From positions 1-38,150 of the IMG/VR virus record IMGVR_UViG_3300034200_000800: a stretch of DNA of 38,150 nucleotides, one strand, 5' to 3'. The notes below the pieces were generated by a model. That model ran no database searches. It saw only the letters and a program-made list of their open reading frames with translations, and had not been told where the DNA came from. Numbering within the stretch: position 1 is the stretch's first letter; every line of letters begins with the position of its first letter. Shown here piece by piece: positions 24,721 to 31,368 of this stretch. The stretch comes from a virus. Made by a program: the position numbers and the translations under genes.

Positions 24721-24899
24721 TCCGTCTGTTTGGCGGCTGATTGCTTGTTCTTCCACATAGACCAAGCGACGCCAGAAATGCTGACAGCAGCACCGGCCAA
24801 TTCAGCAACCTGATCGGCGCTGGCCAACCCTTTAGCAACGATGAATCCACCGGCAGCGGTCAGGATATGGCGGAGAAGGGAGGAGATATTAGCGTTCAT
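24717..24899 (-). CDS. Holin-like protein (Pam3-gp28 type)
   Basis: A 60-residue protein with two hydrophobic segments: HILTAAGGFIVAKGL (11-25) and AELAGAAVSISGVAWSMW (28-45), separated by a short Ala-Ser-Ala-Asp turn, with a charged C-terminus. The pattern matches small phage holins (the RHxLTAxGGxxVAKG…GxxWS type). Holins form the pores that start lysis. The start at 24899 overlaps the neighbouring membrane protein gene by 4 bases. The endolysin candidate is not here but on the plus strand at 34101-34466. Confidence 0.75.
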   Translation of the reverse strand: MNANISSLLRHILTAAGGFIVAKGLASADQVAELAGAAVSISGVAWSMWKNKQSAAKQTE

Positions 24900-25090
24900 T
24901 TGTCGTTTTTGAGTTTGCGATAAAGTTCGACTGCTTTGACGGCGCAAGTTAGAAGCGCAGCAAACGCGCCAAGTGCCAATGACGCAGTCTTGAGATGAGG
25001 ATCGGAGAATACCGCGTTCCCCAAAATGCCGATGGCCGGACCACCGACGCCTATTGAGATATCTCGAATGAAAGCGTGGTGGTCCGTCAT
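24896..25090 (-). CDS. Small two-segment membrane protein (second holin or antiholin candidate)
   Basis: A 64-residue protein with two hydrophobic segments: ISIGVGGPAIGILGNAVF (11-28) and LALGAFAALLTCAVKAVEL (38-56), and a basic tail YRKLKNDK. It sits directly upstream of the holin-like gene with a 4-base overlap. Its size and form suit an antiholin or second holin. I do not recognise the family. Confidence 0.6.
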   Translation of the reverse strand: MTDHHAFIRDISIGVGGPAIGILGNAVFSDPHLKTASLALGAFAALLTCAVKAVELYRKLKNDK

Positions 25091-25098
25091 CGTGGTGG

Positions 25099-25257
25099 TT
25101 AGTTAGCGAGCGAAGCCTGAGCCTTGGCGGCGTCGAGGATCAGATCGTAGAGAGGAAGTCCGGCTTTCACATTGTTGATGTTGCCAGCCTTCATTGCGAT
25201 TTCCACGAGTTGCAGCAGGGTGTTCGCTTGTTCGACGGTCAGTTCAATTTTAATCAT
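25099..25257 (-). CDS. 52-residue hypothetical helical protein
   Basis: A 52-residue protein starting IKIELTVEQANTLLQLVEIA, with a second helix LYDLILDAAKAQASLA. I recall similar small helical proteins in phage and prophage lysis/tail-fibre regions, all without known function. It overlaps the gene upstream by 4 bases (ATGA) and lies 8 bases before the membrane protein gene. Too short to carry a clear domain. Confidence 0.65.
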   Translation of the reverse strand: MIKIELTVEQANTLLQLVEIAMKAGNINNVKAGLPLYDLILDAAKAQASLAN

Positions 25258-25685
25258 GCCGCCGGAGCATCCGAAACAACCGGCTGTTCGTCAACAGCGG
25301 CGACAGGAGTTTCCGCATTGACGAGCGGCGGCTCCACCTGAGGCAGCATCGGAGGAACGATCATCACCGGCGGCAACCACGGCAGCGGAGGAGCGATGAC
25401 CGGAGGGTTGATCTGGTTCTCGATTTGCGCGGTGACATTGGCTTCGATGGCGGTCTTATCGACGCCATTGGCGTAGCACCAGCCGAGGACTTGAGCTTCG
25501 GTCAGATCCTCGTATGGCGTGAACGAACCGCTCGGCGGAGCGAACGAGCATGAGCCGTAGCAAGTTCCGCTGAACGATTCCTGCGAGCCGTTGCAACGCC
25601 AGTCGGCGGTGATGACGACATCGGTGAGAGTGCCTTCGACTTTGCGGACGAGAAGGCGTTCGATGATCCAAGAGAGGGTAATCAT
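25254..25685 (-). CDS. DUF7936-like phage protein with Pro-rich tail
   Basis: A 143-residue protein. Residues 18-95 (TLTDVVITADWRCNG, FSGTCYGSCSFAPP, PYEDLTEAQVLGWCYANGVD, TAIEANVTAQIENQINPP) match a family I know from marine phages (DUF7936 as I remember it), usually beside fibre genes. The last 45 residues are Pro/Val-rich (PPLPWLPPVMIVPPMLP) and probably unfolded. Four Cys lie in the domain, an unusual number for this family. It overlaps the following small gene by 4 bases. Confidence 0.68.
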   Translation of the reverse strand: MITLSWIIERLLVRKVEGTLTDVVITADWRCNGSQESFSGTCYGSCSFAPPSGSFTPYEDLTEAQVLGWCYANGVDKTAIEANVTAQIENQINPPVIAPPLPWLPPVMIVPPMLPQVEPPLVNAETPVAAVDEQPVVSDAPAA

Positions 25686-25691
25686 GGGATA

Positions 25692-26939
25692 TTAGGCGAG
25701 GGTCAGGTTGGCAACACGGGTAACACCATCGGAGCCGCGATAAGAGAAGCGGAGGTTGGTGTTGCTGGTGGCGTTGACGGTAAGCTGGCCGTTGGTGGTC
25801 AGCGTTGCGGGGGTGTTTGAAGACAACAGAATCAGATTCCCGCTCGCATCGAGGGTCATTGCTGCCGTCGCGAATGTGGTAATCGGATTGTTCGCGGTTC
25901 CTGAAGCCGCAACAAACCATTGGTGAACGCCAGTCTGTAAATTGTAGTAAGTAGCTGGTCCGGTTCCCTTGTACTCCCAACGCGCATCGGTGTTGTCGAA
26001 GTAAGCGTTGTGGGTAATACCTCCGCTGAAAACGCCTAATCCGCCAGATACAATATCAATAGCTCTTACGCTAGATGTCCACGCACTCGGGGTAACGGCT
26101 ATGCCCACGTTGCCCGCGGAGTCGATCAATAAACGAGTAGCAACAGCCGTTTCATCTCCGATCAAAAACTGACCGGATGTGTTGGATGCTACAACGTATC
26201 TTCGACCTGAACCACCGTTGGAGTTGAGCTGAAGTTGAGCAGAATTGCCGTTGGAGGCTTGAACGAAAACCATTCCGTATCCGCTCGCGCCTTCAACCTG
26301 AATGCGTCCATCCGTGGTTCCACGAGCGTGGATGTTGAACGTAGGACTAACCCCCACGCCCAGCCCCGTGGAGTTCAGGCGCATGGCTTCGGAGCTGTTG
26401 ATAATCCAGCTCAAATTCTCAGACGCAGGGTTTCCCATTCCACAGTTCTGATACCAGAAACCGTACATTGGAACAGTCGAAGAGAATCCGGTTGAAACAG
26501 GAGTTTGAATGTAAGCTGAAGCAACTGGAGCAGTAGGATCAGTGGTCCTAAGAAACAACGCACCAGCACCGGCGGCTCCACGAACATCAAGCGGAAGAAT
26601 TGGACTCGCCGTGCCAATGCCGACACCAGTAGTGGTCGTAGTAAGACGAGTCGTCCGCACCGTCAGATCGCCGGTGATGGTGGCGGAGCCAGCGGTGACG
26701 AGTCCGGCAACGGTCAGCGCATCGGTGGTCTTATTGTAAACCAGACCGGCATCGCCTGCCAGATTTGTTCCGCCATCATTGAAGATGACCTGAGTCGTCG
26801 CGCCGGGAAGGGCGACACCACCGCCAAGAGCGGTGTATATCTCCGTGAAGTTCTGGTTGGTATAATCGAACGAAGTGCGAAGCGGAGTTCCCGTTCCGTC
26901 GTTCGGAGCTGTTCCGATATTGATCGTTTGCTTTGCCAT
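25692..26939 (-). CDS. Tail fibre/spike-like protein
   Basis: A 415-residue fibre. The N-terminus (INIGTAPNDGTGTPLRTSFD, NFTEIYTALGG) is a common anchor motif of phage fibres, followed by TQVIFNDGGTNLAGDAGLVY and a region rich in Thr, Gly and Ala (VGIGTASP, LGVGVSP, NVGIAVTPSAW) resembling peptidase-S74-type or head-fibre shafts, but no terminal chaperone motif is visible. AGGATACACCCAC precedes the ATG. The gene lies after a small ITAD-repeat protein and before a DUF7936-like gene. Adsorption or host-range role is inferred. Confidence 0.78.
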   Translation of the reverse strand: MAKQTINIGTAPNDGTGTPLRTSFDYTNQNFTEIYTALGGGVALPGATTQVIFNDGGTNLAGDAGLVYNKTTDALTVAGLVTAGSATITGDLTVRTTRLTTTTTGVGIGTASPILPLDVRGAAGAGALFLRTTDPTAPVASAYIQTPVSTGFSSTVPMYGFWYQNCGMGNPASENLSWIINSSEAMRLNSTGLGVGVSPTFNIHARGTTDGRIQVEGASGYGMVFVQASNGNSAQLQLNSNGGSGRRYVVASNTSGQFLIGDETAVATRLLIDSAGNVGIAVTPSAWTSSVRAIDIVSGGLGVFSGGITHNAYFDNTDARWEYKGTGPATYYNLQTGVHQWFVAASGTANNPITTFATAAMTLDASGNLILLSSNTPATLTTNGQLTVNATSNTNLRFSYRGSDGVTRVANLTLA

Positions 26940-26969
26940 GTGGGTGTATCCTAAAAGGTTTGTTAATGG

Positions 26970-27179
26970 TTAGATAAATTCGGTCATGTCCGCCGTGATG
27001 ATCGTACTGTCCGCCGTAATCACGGTGTTATCAGCGGTAATATCCGCCGTTCCACCAAGAATCGACGCCTCCCAAAGTAGGCCAATCTCCAGCAGAATGC
27101 GTTCGCGCGGACTCTTGCATGAAGCTCCTTGAGCCTCCGCAATCAATTCAGCCGCTTCAGTGCAGGAGATGATAGGCAT
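26970..27179 (-). CDS. Small protein with C-SPRE domain and ITAD repeats
   Basis: A 69-residue protein. Residues 1-40 (C6, EA, LI, EA, C21, SPRE 23-26) match the N-terminus of the next upstream gene at the same spacing, so the two are paralogous in this part. Residues 43-66 contain three or four TAD repeats (TADITADNTVITADS, TIITADM), similar to residues 64-81 of the nozzle-like protein. It has no membrane segment. The gene lies between two fibre-type genes, and it may be a small virion part. No family name. Confidence 0.6.
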   Translation of the reverse strand: MPIISCTEAAELIAEAQGASCKSPRERILLEIGLLWEASILGGTADITADNTVITADSTIITADMTEFI

Positions 27180-27185
27180 GAGATT

Positions 27186-27623
27186 TTAGAACGGATGCGA
27201 AGTGATGTACCAAGCCGTCCCGTCCGATATGATGGTAATGGAATTCCACTGCGGGGACAGCACATGAGTCAGCGCGCCATCAATCGTCTCAGACGCATAG
27301 GCATCAACCGTAACCGTGTTCGCGCCGCTATTGATGCGCTTGAACACATAGATGCGGCCAGGAACCAACGCAACCGGAGGAAGCGTCAGCGTAATCGAAC
27401 CTCCAGCGGCATTGCAGACAAGCAGATAATCACCGCTCACCACATTGCCAGTTGCGCTAACGCTCCGATACGCGCCGCGCGTCGCACCGCCGCCAGCCAG
27501 ATACGTCGCGATGCGATTCTCAAGGGCCAGCTTGGCCAACTCTACCTCACGGGGCGAGCGACATCCCAGCGACGCCGCCTCATTGATCAGCGTCTCCGCC
27601 TCGTCGCATGTGATGTTTGGCAT
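27186..27623 (-). CDS. Fibre-domain protein with C-SPRE N-terminus
   Basis: A 145-residue protein. The first 38 residues (C6, C21, SPRE 23-26, ALENRI) match the small protein encoded just downstream. The C-terminal part (YLLVCNAAGGSITLTLPPVA, RIYVFKRINSGANTVTVDA, ETIDGA, WNSITIISDGTAWYI) is the beta-sandwich repeat found at the tips of many phage fibres and spikes. It lies in the fibre region, 13 bases after the acidic gene upstream. A small fibre or decoration protein is likely. Confidence 0.72.
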   Translation of the reverse strand: MPNITCDEAETLINEAASLGCRSPREVELAKLALENRIATYLAGGGATRGAYRSVSATGNVVSGDYLLVCNAAGGSITLTLPPVALVPGRIYVFKRINSGANTVTVDAYASETIDGALTHVLSPQWNSITIISDGTAWYITSHPF

Positions 27624-27636
27624 ATCGGTTTATAAT

Positions 27637-27924
27637 TTAAGCCATCGGGCCGCGTCCGCGCTGCATCACCTCAGCGATGAAACCGCCGCCGCCAGGAGTA
27701 GATTCCTCCATCTCCTCGCCCTCCTCATACTCCTCCTCGCCTCTCTCGGCCATCTTCTTACCCTTAGACTTCTTCTCGTAACCGGGTATGGCCATGCCAT
27801 CAATCTCGATGACCTCCGCCTTTCCGTTCTTACCAAGAACGATAGTCGCCATCGTCTGGAAAGCCTCGCCTTCCTTCAAGTTCTCGGGGATTTCGACGCC
27901 TTTGGGAATGGTAAATACCGGCAT
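27637..27924 (-). CDS. Small acidic hypothetical protein
   Basis: A 95-residue protein. The N-terminal half (IPKGVEIPENLKEGEAFQTM, TIVLGKNGKAEVIEIDG) looks folded; the middle is Lys-rich, then strongly acidic (RGEEEYEEGEEMEES, about 62-76), and the end is Gly-rich. I recall the beginning as a small-protein pattern in phages near capsid genes. It is separated from the capsid gene by 225 bases holding two terminators, and no Shine-Dalgarno site precedes its ATG. A scaffold-accessory role is a guess. Confidence 0.6.
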   Translation of the reverse strand: MPVFTIPKGVEIPENLKEGEAFQTMATIVLGKNGKAEVIEIDGMAIPGYEKKSKGKKMAERGEEEYEEGEEMEESTPGGGGFIAEVMQRGRGPMA

Positions 27925-27957
27925 GAAGCGAGCATCAGACTCATGGCATGTATGTCA

Positions 27958-27996
27958 ATCAAAAACCCCCCACCAGCCTTTCGGGCCGATGAGGGG
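27958..27996 (-). terminator. Second terminator downstream of capsid gene
   Basis: On the minus strand CCCCTCATCGGCC pairs with GGCTGGTGGGGGG (13 pairs including G-U), with loop CGAAA and then TTTTTGATT. It sits 30-odd bases upstream of the acidic gene. A TTGACA box follows immediately (fwd 27953-27958), suggesting that transcription restarts here for the fibre/lysis genes. Confidence 0.8.
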
Positions 27997-28060
27997 CTGC
28001 TCCAACAACGGAGCTGTGAGACAAACAACCTATGAGATAATCCGGTGGCCACAATCGCCG

Positions 28061-28104
28061 AAAAGAAAAAACCCGCAAGCATTTTCACGCCTGCGGGTCT
28101 TTTG
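28061..28104 (-). terminator. First terminator downstream of capsid gene
   Basis: On the minus strand ACCCGCAGGC pairs with GCTTGCGGGT (one mismatch), an 8-base loop and a T-rich tail (TTTTTTCTTTT). It begins about 45 bases after the stop of the candidate capsid gene. Together with the next terminator it isolates the capsid transcript from the fibre and lysis genes. Confidence 0.85.
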
Positions 28105-28149
28105 AATGCTTAGCGTCAGATGATCCGCGAAGCGTGAGCGTTTGCAGCG

Positions 28150-29388
28150 TTAGCTGCAAATGATCTGGGTCAAAGCTCCGGTGCAACGACGGAAGATGAT
28201 GGTCATGCCCTGGTTGGTGAAAACAGGCTCAGAAGCGTGAATGAACTCAGCGTAATGCTGACCCTTCTTCTCCAACGGATCTTCGCAGTCCGTATTGAAC
28301 TTGTAGGCACCCGTCACCCACTGCCACTCGCCCATGTAGTTGGTCGGCATCCAGCTCAAATCACCAACACGGTTCACAGGACGCACGATGTGCGACTTGA
28401 ACACATACGGGGTGACGATGAACGCAGCCTCGAACGGGGCGGTCGTCCAGCTCGAGTTGACGCTGAACACCGTACCCTTGGTGCCACTGGAGCTGGTAAA
28501 CGGCTGAACCAACGTGTACTTGCCGCCAGCGTAGGTGAAGCGGGGCGGGAACAGATTCGGAACGTGCCGGAAGTTCTTAATCACCCGATTCGCGCCAATG
28601 CGCTTAAGCAACTCAGCGCCGCTGCCGCTGCCCATATCAGCCTGACGCAGATCCTCACGGAACGCGGGGTTGTTCTGAGCGATGCGCTGCGAAGCCTCCA
28701 GACCGATGTAGAGCGGGAACACCGGGCCGTCGCTGCTGTAGCTGATGAAGCCAGAGCTATCAGGATTGGTAGCGCCGTTGCGGATCAGCGTGGCGGCGGC
28801 GACATCGAGCATCTCCTGAGTCAGCTCGGAGGTGGACTGATTGAGCGCCTGACCAGCGGAGCCGGTCTGAATCCAGGGGAACTCATTCACGCCAGACGGA
28901 ATCGTCTCAACCTGAGTGAAGGACGAGTCGGCCACAGCCTTGATGGCGAACTTGGCGAAGGTGTTCTGGTAACGAGTCTCCCAAGAACGCTGCGCGCGGA
29001 TCGAGAGCTTCTCCAAGTACACGCGCAAGAACGCCTCGACGCGATGGTCGAAGGTCAAATCGTCCTTACACAGGAGCGGACCTTTGAGGGCGAAACGCTC
29101 AGGACTCCAGGTGACGGCATTAAAACCGACCGGAACGTCATTGTAGGTGACATCGCAAGCGCCACCGTTCTCGCCGCTGGCGAGCGTGATGGCCGACCAC
29201 TCCTCAGCCGCAGTCGGCTCGATGCTGGTCGTGTTGTACGAGGTCTGGGTCAGACCAGTACCCTGAGGATACTCGCCGCGCTCAATCATGTTGAGCCACA
29301 TCGAGCGGTACGAGGCGCGTTTATAGACGTCCTGCGCGAGCGACTCAGTAGCCACTGCGAAGGCGTTGAAGACATTAGGACAAGACAT
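28150..29388 (-). CDS. Candidate major capsid protein
   Basis: A 412-residue protein. It has a helical N-terminal part (FNAFAVATESLAQDVYKRAS, SMWLNMIERGEYPQG), a long helix region at about 110-145 (RVEAFLRVYLEKLSIRAQRS), a glycine/serine-rich middle, and a beta-rich C-terminus (GEWQWVTGAYKFNTD, ASEPVFTNQGMTIIFRR). Length and texture suit an HK97-fold capsid protein of uncultured phages, and the same N-terminus is in my memory as such; no direct proof is available. The gene has the clearest signs of high expression: its own long leader and two terminators, and a 7-bp inverted repeat (TTTGCAG/CTGCAAA) over its stop codon. The opposite-strand open frame here is a shadow. Confidence 0.75.
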   Translation of the reverse strand: MSCPNVFNAFAVATESLAQDVYKRASYRSMWLNMIERGEYPQGTGLTQTSYNTTSIEPTAAEEWSAITLASGENGGACDVTYNDVPVGFNAVTWSPERFALKGPLLCKDDLTFDHRVEAFLRVYLEKLSIRAQRSWETRYQNTFAKFAIKAVADSSFTQVETIPSGVNEFPWIQTGSAGQALNQSTSELTQEMLDVAAATLIRNGATNPDSSGFISYSSDGPVFPLYIGLEASQRIAQNNPAFREDLRQADMGSGSGAELLKRIGANRVIKNFRHVPNLFPPRFTYAGGKYTLVQPFTSSSGTKGTVFSVNSSWTTAPFEAAFIVTPYVFKSHIVRPVNRVGDLSWMPTNYMGEWQWVTGAYKFNTDCEDPLEKKGQHYAEFIHASEPVFTNQGMTIIFRRCTGALTQIICS

Positions 29389-29585
29389 GAGATTATGAAA
29401 TTAAACCGACGTTATCTGCGTTATGGTTGGCCATCTATCCACCACACGGTGGCTGATTATCCAACCTACTACATGCGGAGTGTCATTGCCGCTTAGACGG
29501 TTTTGCGATGGCTGACCAAGCCTCCGCATTGCTTAAGGTCGTTACGCGCACTGACGCACAAGGGCGACTAAAGTGTCAATCACAA
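29389..29585 (-). promoter_or_regulatory. Leader region of the capsid gene
   Basis: 197 bases without a convincing gene. On the minus strand there is TTGACA at the upstream edge (fwd 29575-29580) without a good -10 at the right distance, a GATAAT box nearer to the gene (within fwd 29456-29462) preceded about 19 bases earlier by ATGACA, and a hairpin CCACC-GTGT-GGTGG just after it. No Shine-Dalgarno site precedes the ATG (AATCTC-ATG). A strong capsid promoter probably sits here. Confidence 0.4.
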
Positions 29586-30110
29586 TTAGTAATTGGCCTC
29601 AAACTCATCGGTCAGCTCCGACTGCTCCGCCATGTAGCTCTTGTATCCACAAAGTAGGCCAAGTTTGTGGGGTTGGATAATATGCTCCTTCGCGATGACT
29701 CCACGGAATGTGTACGGACCTGGGAAGGTTCCTGTCATCAGAGCGTAGAAGTCCACTCCGTCGGTTTTCGATCCTTTGCGCGCATCGACCAATAGCTTTC
29801 CATTGTCGTACTTGGTCGTTTTCACATCGACGCGAAATCCCGGTGGTGGCGGGACAAGCGCGTCATAGAGCGGATGCGGAGGATTACGATCCGTATCCAA
29901 ATCAGGATAAACATTGAACAGCTTGCAGAAAGCCAGCTCGCCGCAGATTCCCTCAAGATCGACCGTATGTGGATCTTCCGCGCTGATCTTCAGGTTCACC
30001 ACATTGAAATATCGATTCTTACCATTTCGATTCTTGGCTACGAAATGGGCGAGCTTACGCTCCGCTGTTGAGAGAGAAATACTTTGACCAATTTTGATTT
30101 TGTTTAACAT
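29586..30110 (-). CDS. PD-(D/E)XK nuclease-like protein
   Basis: A 174-residue protein. Residues 51-65 (DLEGICGELAFCKLF; E53, E58), D83 (YDALVPP) and D95-V-K97 (FRVDVKTTKYDNGKLLVD) follow the restriction-type PD-(D/E)XK fold: Glu helix, Asp, then D-x-K. The C-terminal region holds DGVDFYALMTG and FRGVIAKEHI, as in that fold's last strand and helix. I start at the ATG at 30110; a TTG two codons earlier is the only longer choice. It lies between an HTH protein and the capsid gene. Roles could include DNA processing or host-DNA degradation; activity is inferred from motif order only. Confidence 0.7.
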   Translation of the reverse strand: MLNKIKIGQSISLSTAERKLAHFVAKNRNGKNRYFNVVNLKISAEDPHTVDLEGICGELAFCKLFNVYPDLDTDRNPPHPLYDALVPPPPGFRVDVKTTKYDNGKLLVDARKGSKTDGVDFYALMTGTFPGPYTFRGVIAKEHIIQPHKLGLLCGYKSYMAEQSELTDEFEANY

Positions 30111-30285
30111 GGTCAAAAAGGCGGAAAATTTTTGAGGGGGGTATCGTAAACGAAGCCCACCCCAAAAGGGGGCGGTCGGTCGGCTCCGCCATGCTCTATT
30201 CTCCAGCCAAAAACAATCCTTTTATGTCATTAGCTTATCTAATCCAGTCTATTAGTCAGCCCGTCTTGTACAATCACTGTTATAT
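30111..30285. other. Structured intergenic region with palindromes
   Basis: 175 bases without a gene. On the plus strand there is a perfect 12-bp palindrome CCCCAAAAGGGG (within about 30163-30174), followed at once by GGCGG…CCGCC with two copies of TCGG between them, and farther right a CTAAT-N7-ATTAG inverted repeat. On the minus strand TTGTAC-N16-TAGACT is a weak promoter candidate for the nuclease-like gene. A protein-binding site or replication-related element is possible. Confidence 0.4.
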
Positions 30286-30729
30286 TCACTCTTTCCCAGT
30301 TTCTCCCGTGACTTGAATTTCTGCGATTCGATCCGGCATCGATCCGAGTAAATTGATCGAAACGGACGCCGCTTCACCTTGTTCGGACCATCCGAACACA
30401 AGCGCCGACCGTTTGGCAACGCTGCCCAGAATAGTCTCTCTCACGCTTTCGTCCTTTATCCCGTCCAACGAATAACCTTCGATCCTTTCAAGCGTCGATG
30501 CCGCATCGGCTGCGAGTTTCGAACGGACTAGTGCGGAGAGGCTTTCTAGGGAAACTGTTTCTTTAGAGGAAACAGTGTTCCGCATCTCCTTCCTCACCTT
30601 GGGCAATCCTTCCCTTGAGGCTTTCGAAAGTAGAGTTGACTGATTCAATCCCAAGTCGCTTGAAATCGCTTTCCATGTTTTCCCCGCAAGGTAGAGGCTT
30701 TTGGCTTTCGTCCACTGTTCACTTGTCAT
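30286..30729 (-). CDS. HTH protein, candidate small terminase subunit
   Basis: A 147-residue protein. The N-terminus (EQWTKAKSLYLAGKTWKAIS, then LGLNQSTLLSKASREGLP, residues 4-43) is a helix-turn-helix like that of phage small terminases and regulators. The C-terminal part (VRETILGSVAKRSALVFGW, SVSINLLGSMPDRIAEIQV) resembles the tail of small terminase-type proteins. It is first in the minus-strand run that leads to the capsid gene, far from TerL, so the assignment is uncertain; a transcription regulator acting on the 30.7-30.86 kb divergent region is the alternative. Confidence 0.6.
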   Translation of the reverse strand: MTSEQWTKAKSLYLAGKTWKAISSDLGLNQSTLLSKASREGLPKVRKEMRNTVSSKETVSLESLSALVRSKLAADAASTLERIEGYSLDGIKDESVRETILGSVAKRSALVFGWSEQGEAASVSINLLGSMPDRIAEIQVTGETGKE

Positions 30730-30825
30730 GTCTAGTACCTTGCAACGCTAGGTAGCCTTTCGCAATCCCCGTTTCCAACCCCACGGGCTTTAACCAGGTT
30801 CCAAAAAAAAGTTTGGAAAAGTTTA

Positions 30826-30855
30826 TTGACGCCTCGCCCCGCCCCGATCTATCGT
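30826..30855 (+). promoter_or_regulatory. Promoter-like element of the rightward early genes
   Basis: TTGACG (30826-30831), an 18-base GC-rich spacer, then TATCGT (30850-30855), only 7 bases before the ATG at 30863. The CGTCAA at 30853-30858 mirrors the TTGACG, so the box is a dyad. The distance implies a start of transcription at or next to the ATG, thus a leaderless message. The same design recurs at 32908-32937. Confidence 0.55.
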
Positions 30856-30862
30856 CAACCCA

Positions 30863-31252
30863 ATGAAAGAAAACCTACTCACCGCCGTCGCCGACAGCGT
30901 GGCAACCGGCCTTCCCGTTGACGTTGCCATTCCGGACGCCAACGTTGACGCTGCAATCGCCTTCCTACGCTCCCGTTTCATGGACGTTGATTGGGACGGT
31001 TTCCCCAATCGCGTCACTATCTTCGGAGATGACCAACGCATCGAAGGCGACGAAGACGCCGGACTTTGGGTTTTAAATCTGGTCATCCCTTCGACTGCCT
31101 TGGTAGCAACCTTCCGCAAGCCAAACGGTGAAACCGTCACCGATTCCCTATCTTATCACGAGCCAATGACCGACGCGTTGGATGCGGCCCGTGAAGATGC
31201 CCATCGATACGGATGGGCTTTCGTCTCCCTTCAAGCCGTCAACGCAATTTGA
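30863..31252 (+). CDS. Hypothetical early protein
   Basis: A 129-residue acidic protein that I do not recognise. It has alternating beta and helix segments (VDVAIPDANVDAAIAFLRSR; LWVLNLVIPSTALVATFRKP) and an acidic helix near the end (DALDAAREDAHRYG). It is the first rightward gene after the divergent region, 7 bases behind a promoter-like box, and is likely expressed early. No catalytic motif. Confidence 0.65.
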   Translation: MKENLLTAVADSVATGLPVDVAIPDANVDAAIAFLRSRFMDVDWDGFPNRVTIFGDDQRIEGDEDAGLWVLNLVIPSTALVATFRKPNGETVTDSLSYHEPMTDALDAAREDAHRYGWAFVSLQAVNAI

Positions 31253-31256
31253 ACCC

Positions 31257-31364
31257 ATGAAACGCTCCACCCTCAAACGCATCATAATTGCAGCTGCAAT
31301 CATCTCTCTCATCCTCATCCAAGCTTATCTAGAGTCTTCCCTAGGCTTCACTCCAAACCATTAA
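31257..31364 (+). CDS. 35-residue single-span membrane protein
   Basis: A very short protein: a basic N-terminus (MKRSTLKR), one hydrophobic segment (IIIAAAIISLILIQAYL, 9-25) and a short polar tail. It fills the gap between two early genes (4 bases before, 4 after). Its start is preceded by GAACCC without a ribosome site. It may be an inhibitor-type or membrane-acting early peptide; a chance frame cannot be excluded. Confidence 0.45.
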   Translation: MKRSTLKRIIIAAAIISLILIQAYLESSLGFTPNH

Positions 31365-31368
31365 TCCC

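Noticed and set aside
28237-29496. 419-codon open frame on the plus strand opposite the candidate capsid gene
   Set aside because: It is antiparallel to a gene with normal structural-protein texture, has His/Arg/Val-rich low-complexity content typical for the complement of a GC-rich gene, and shows no motif or start signal.
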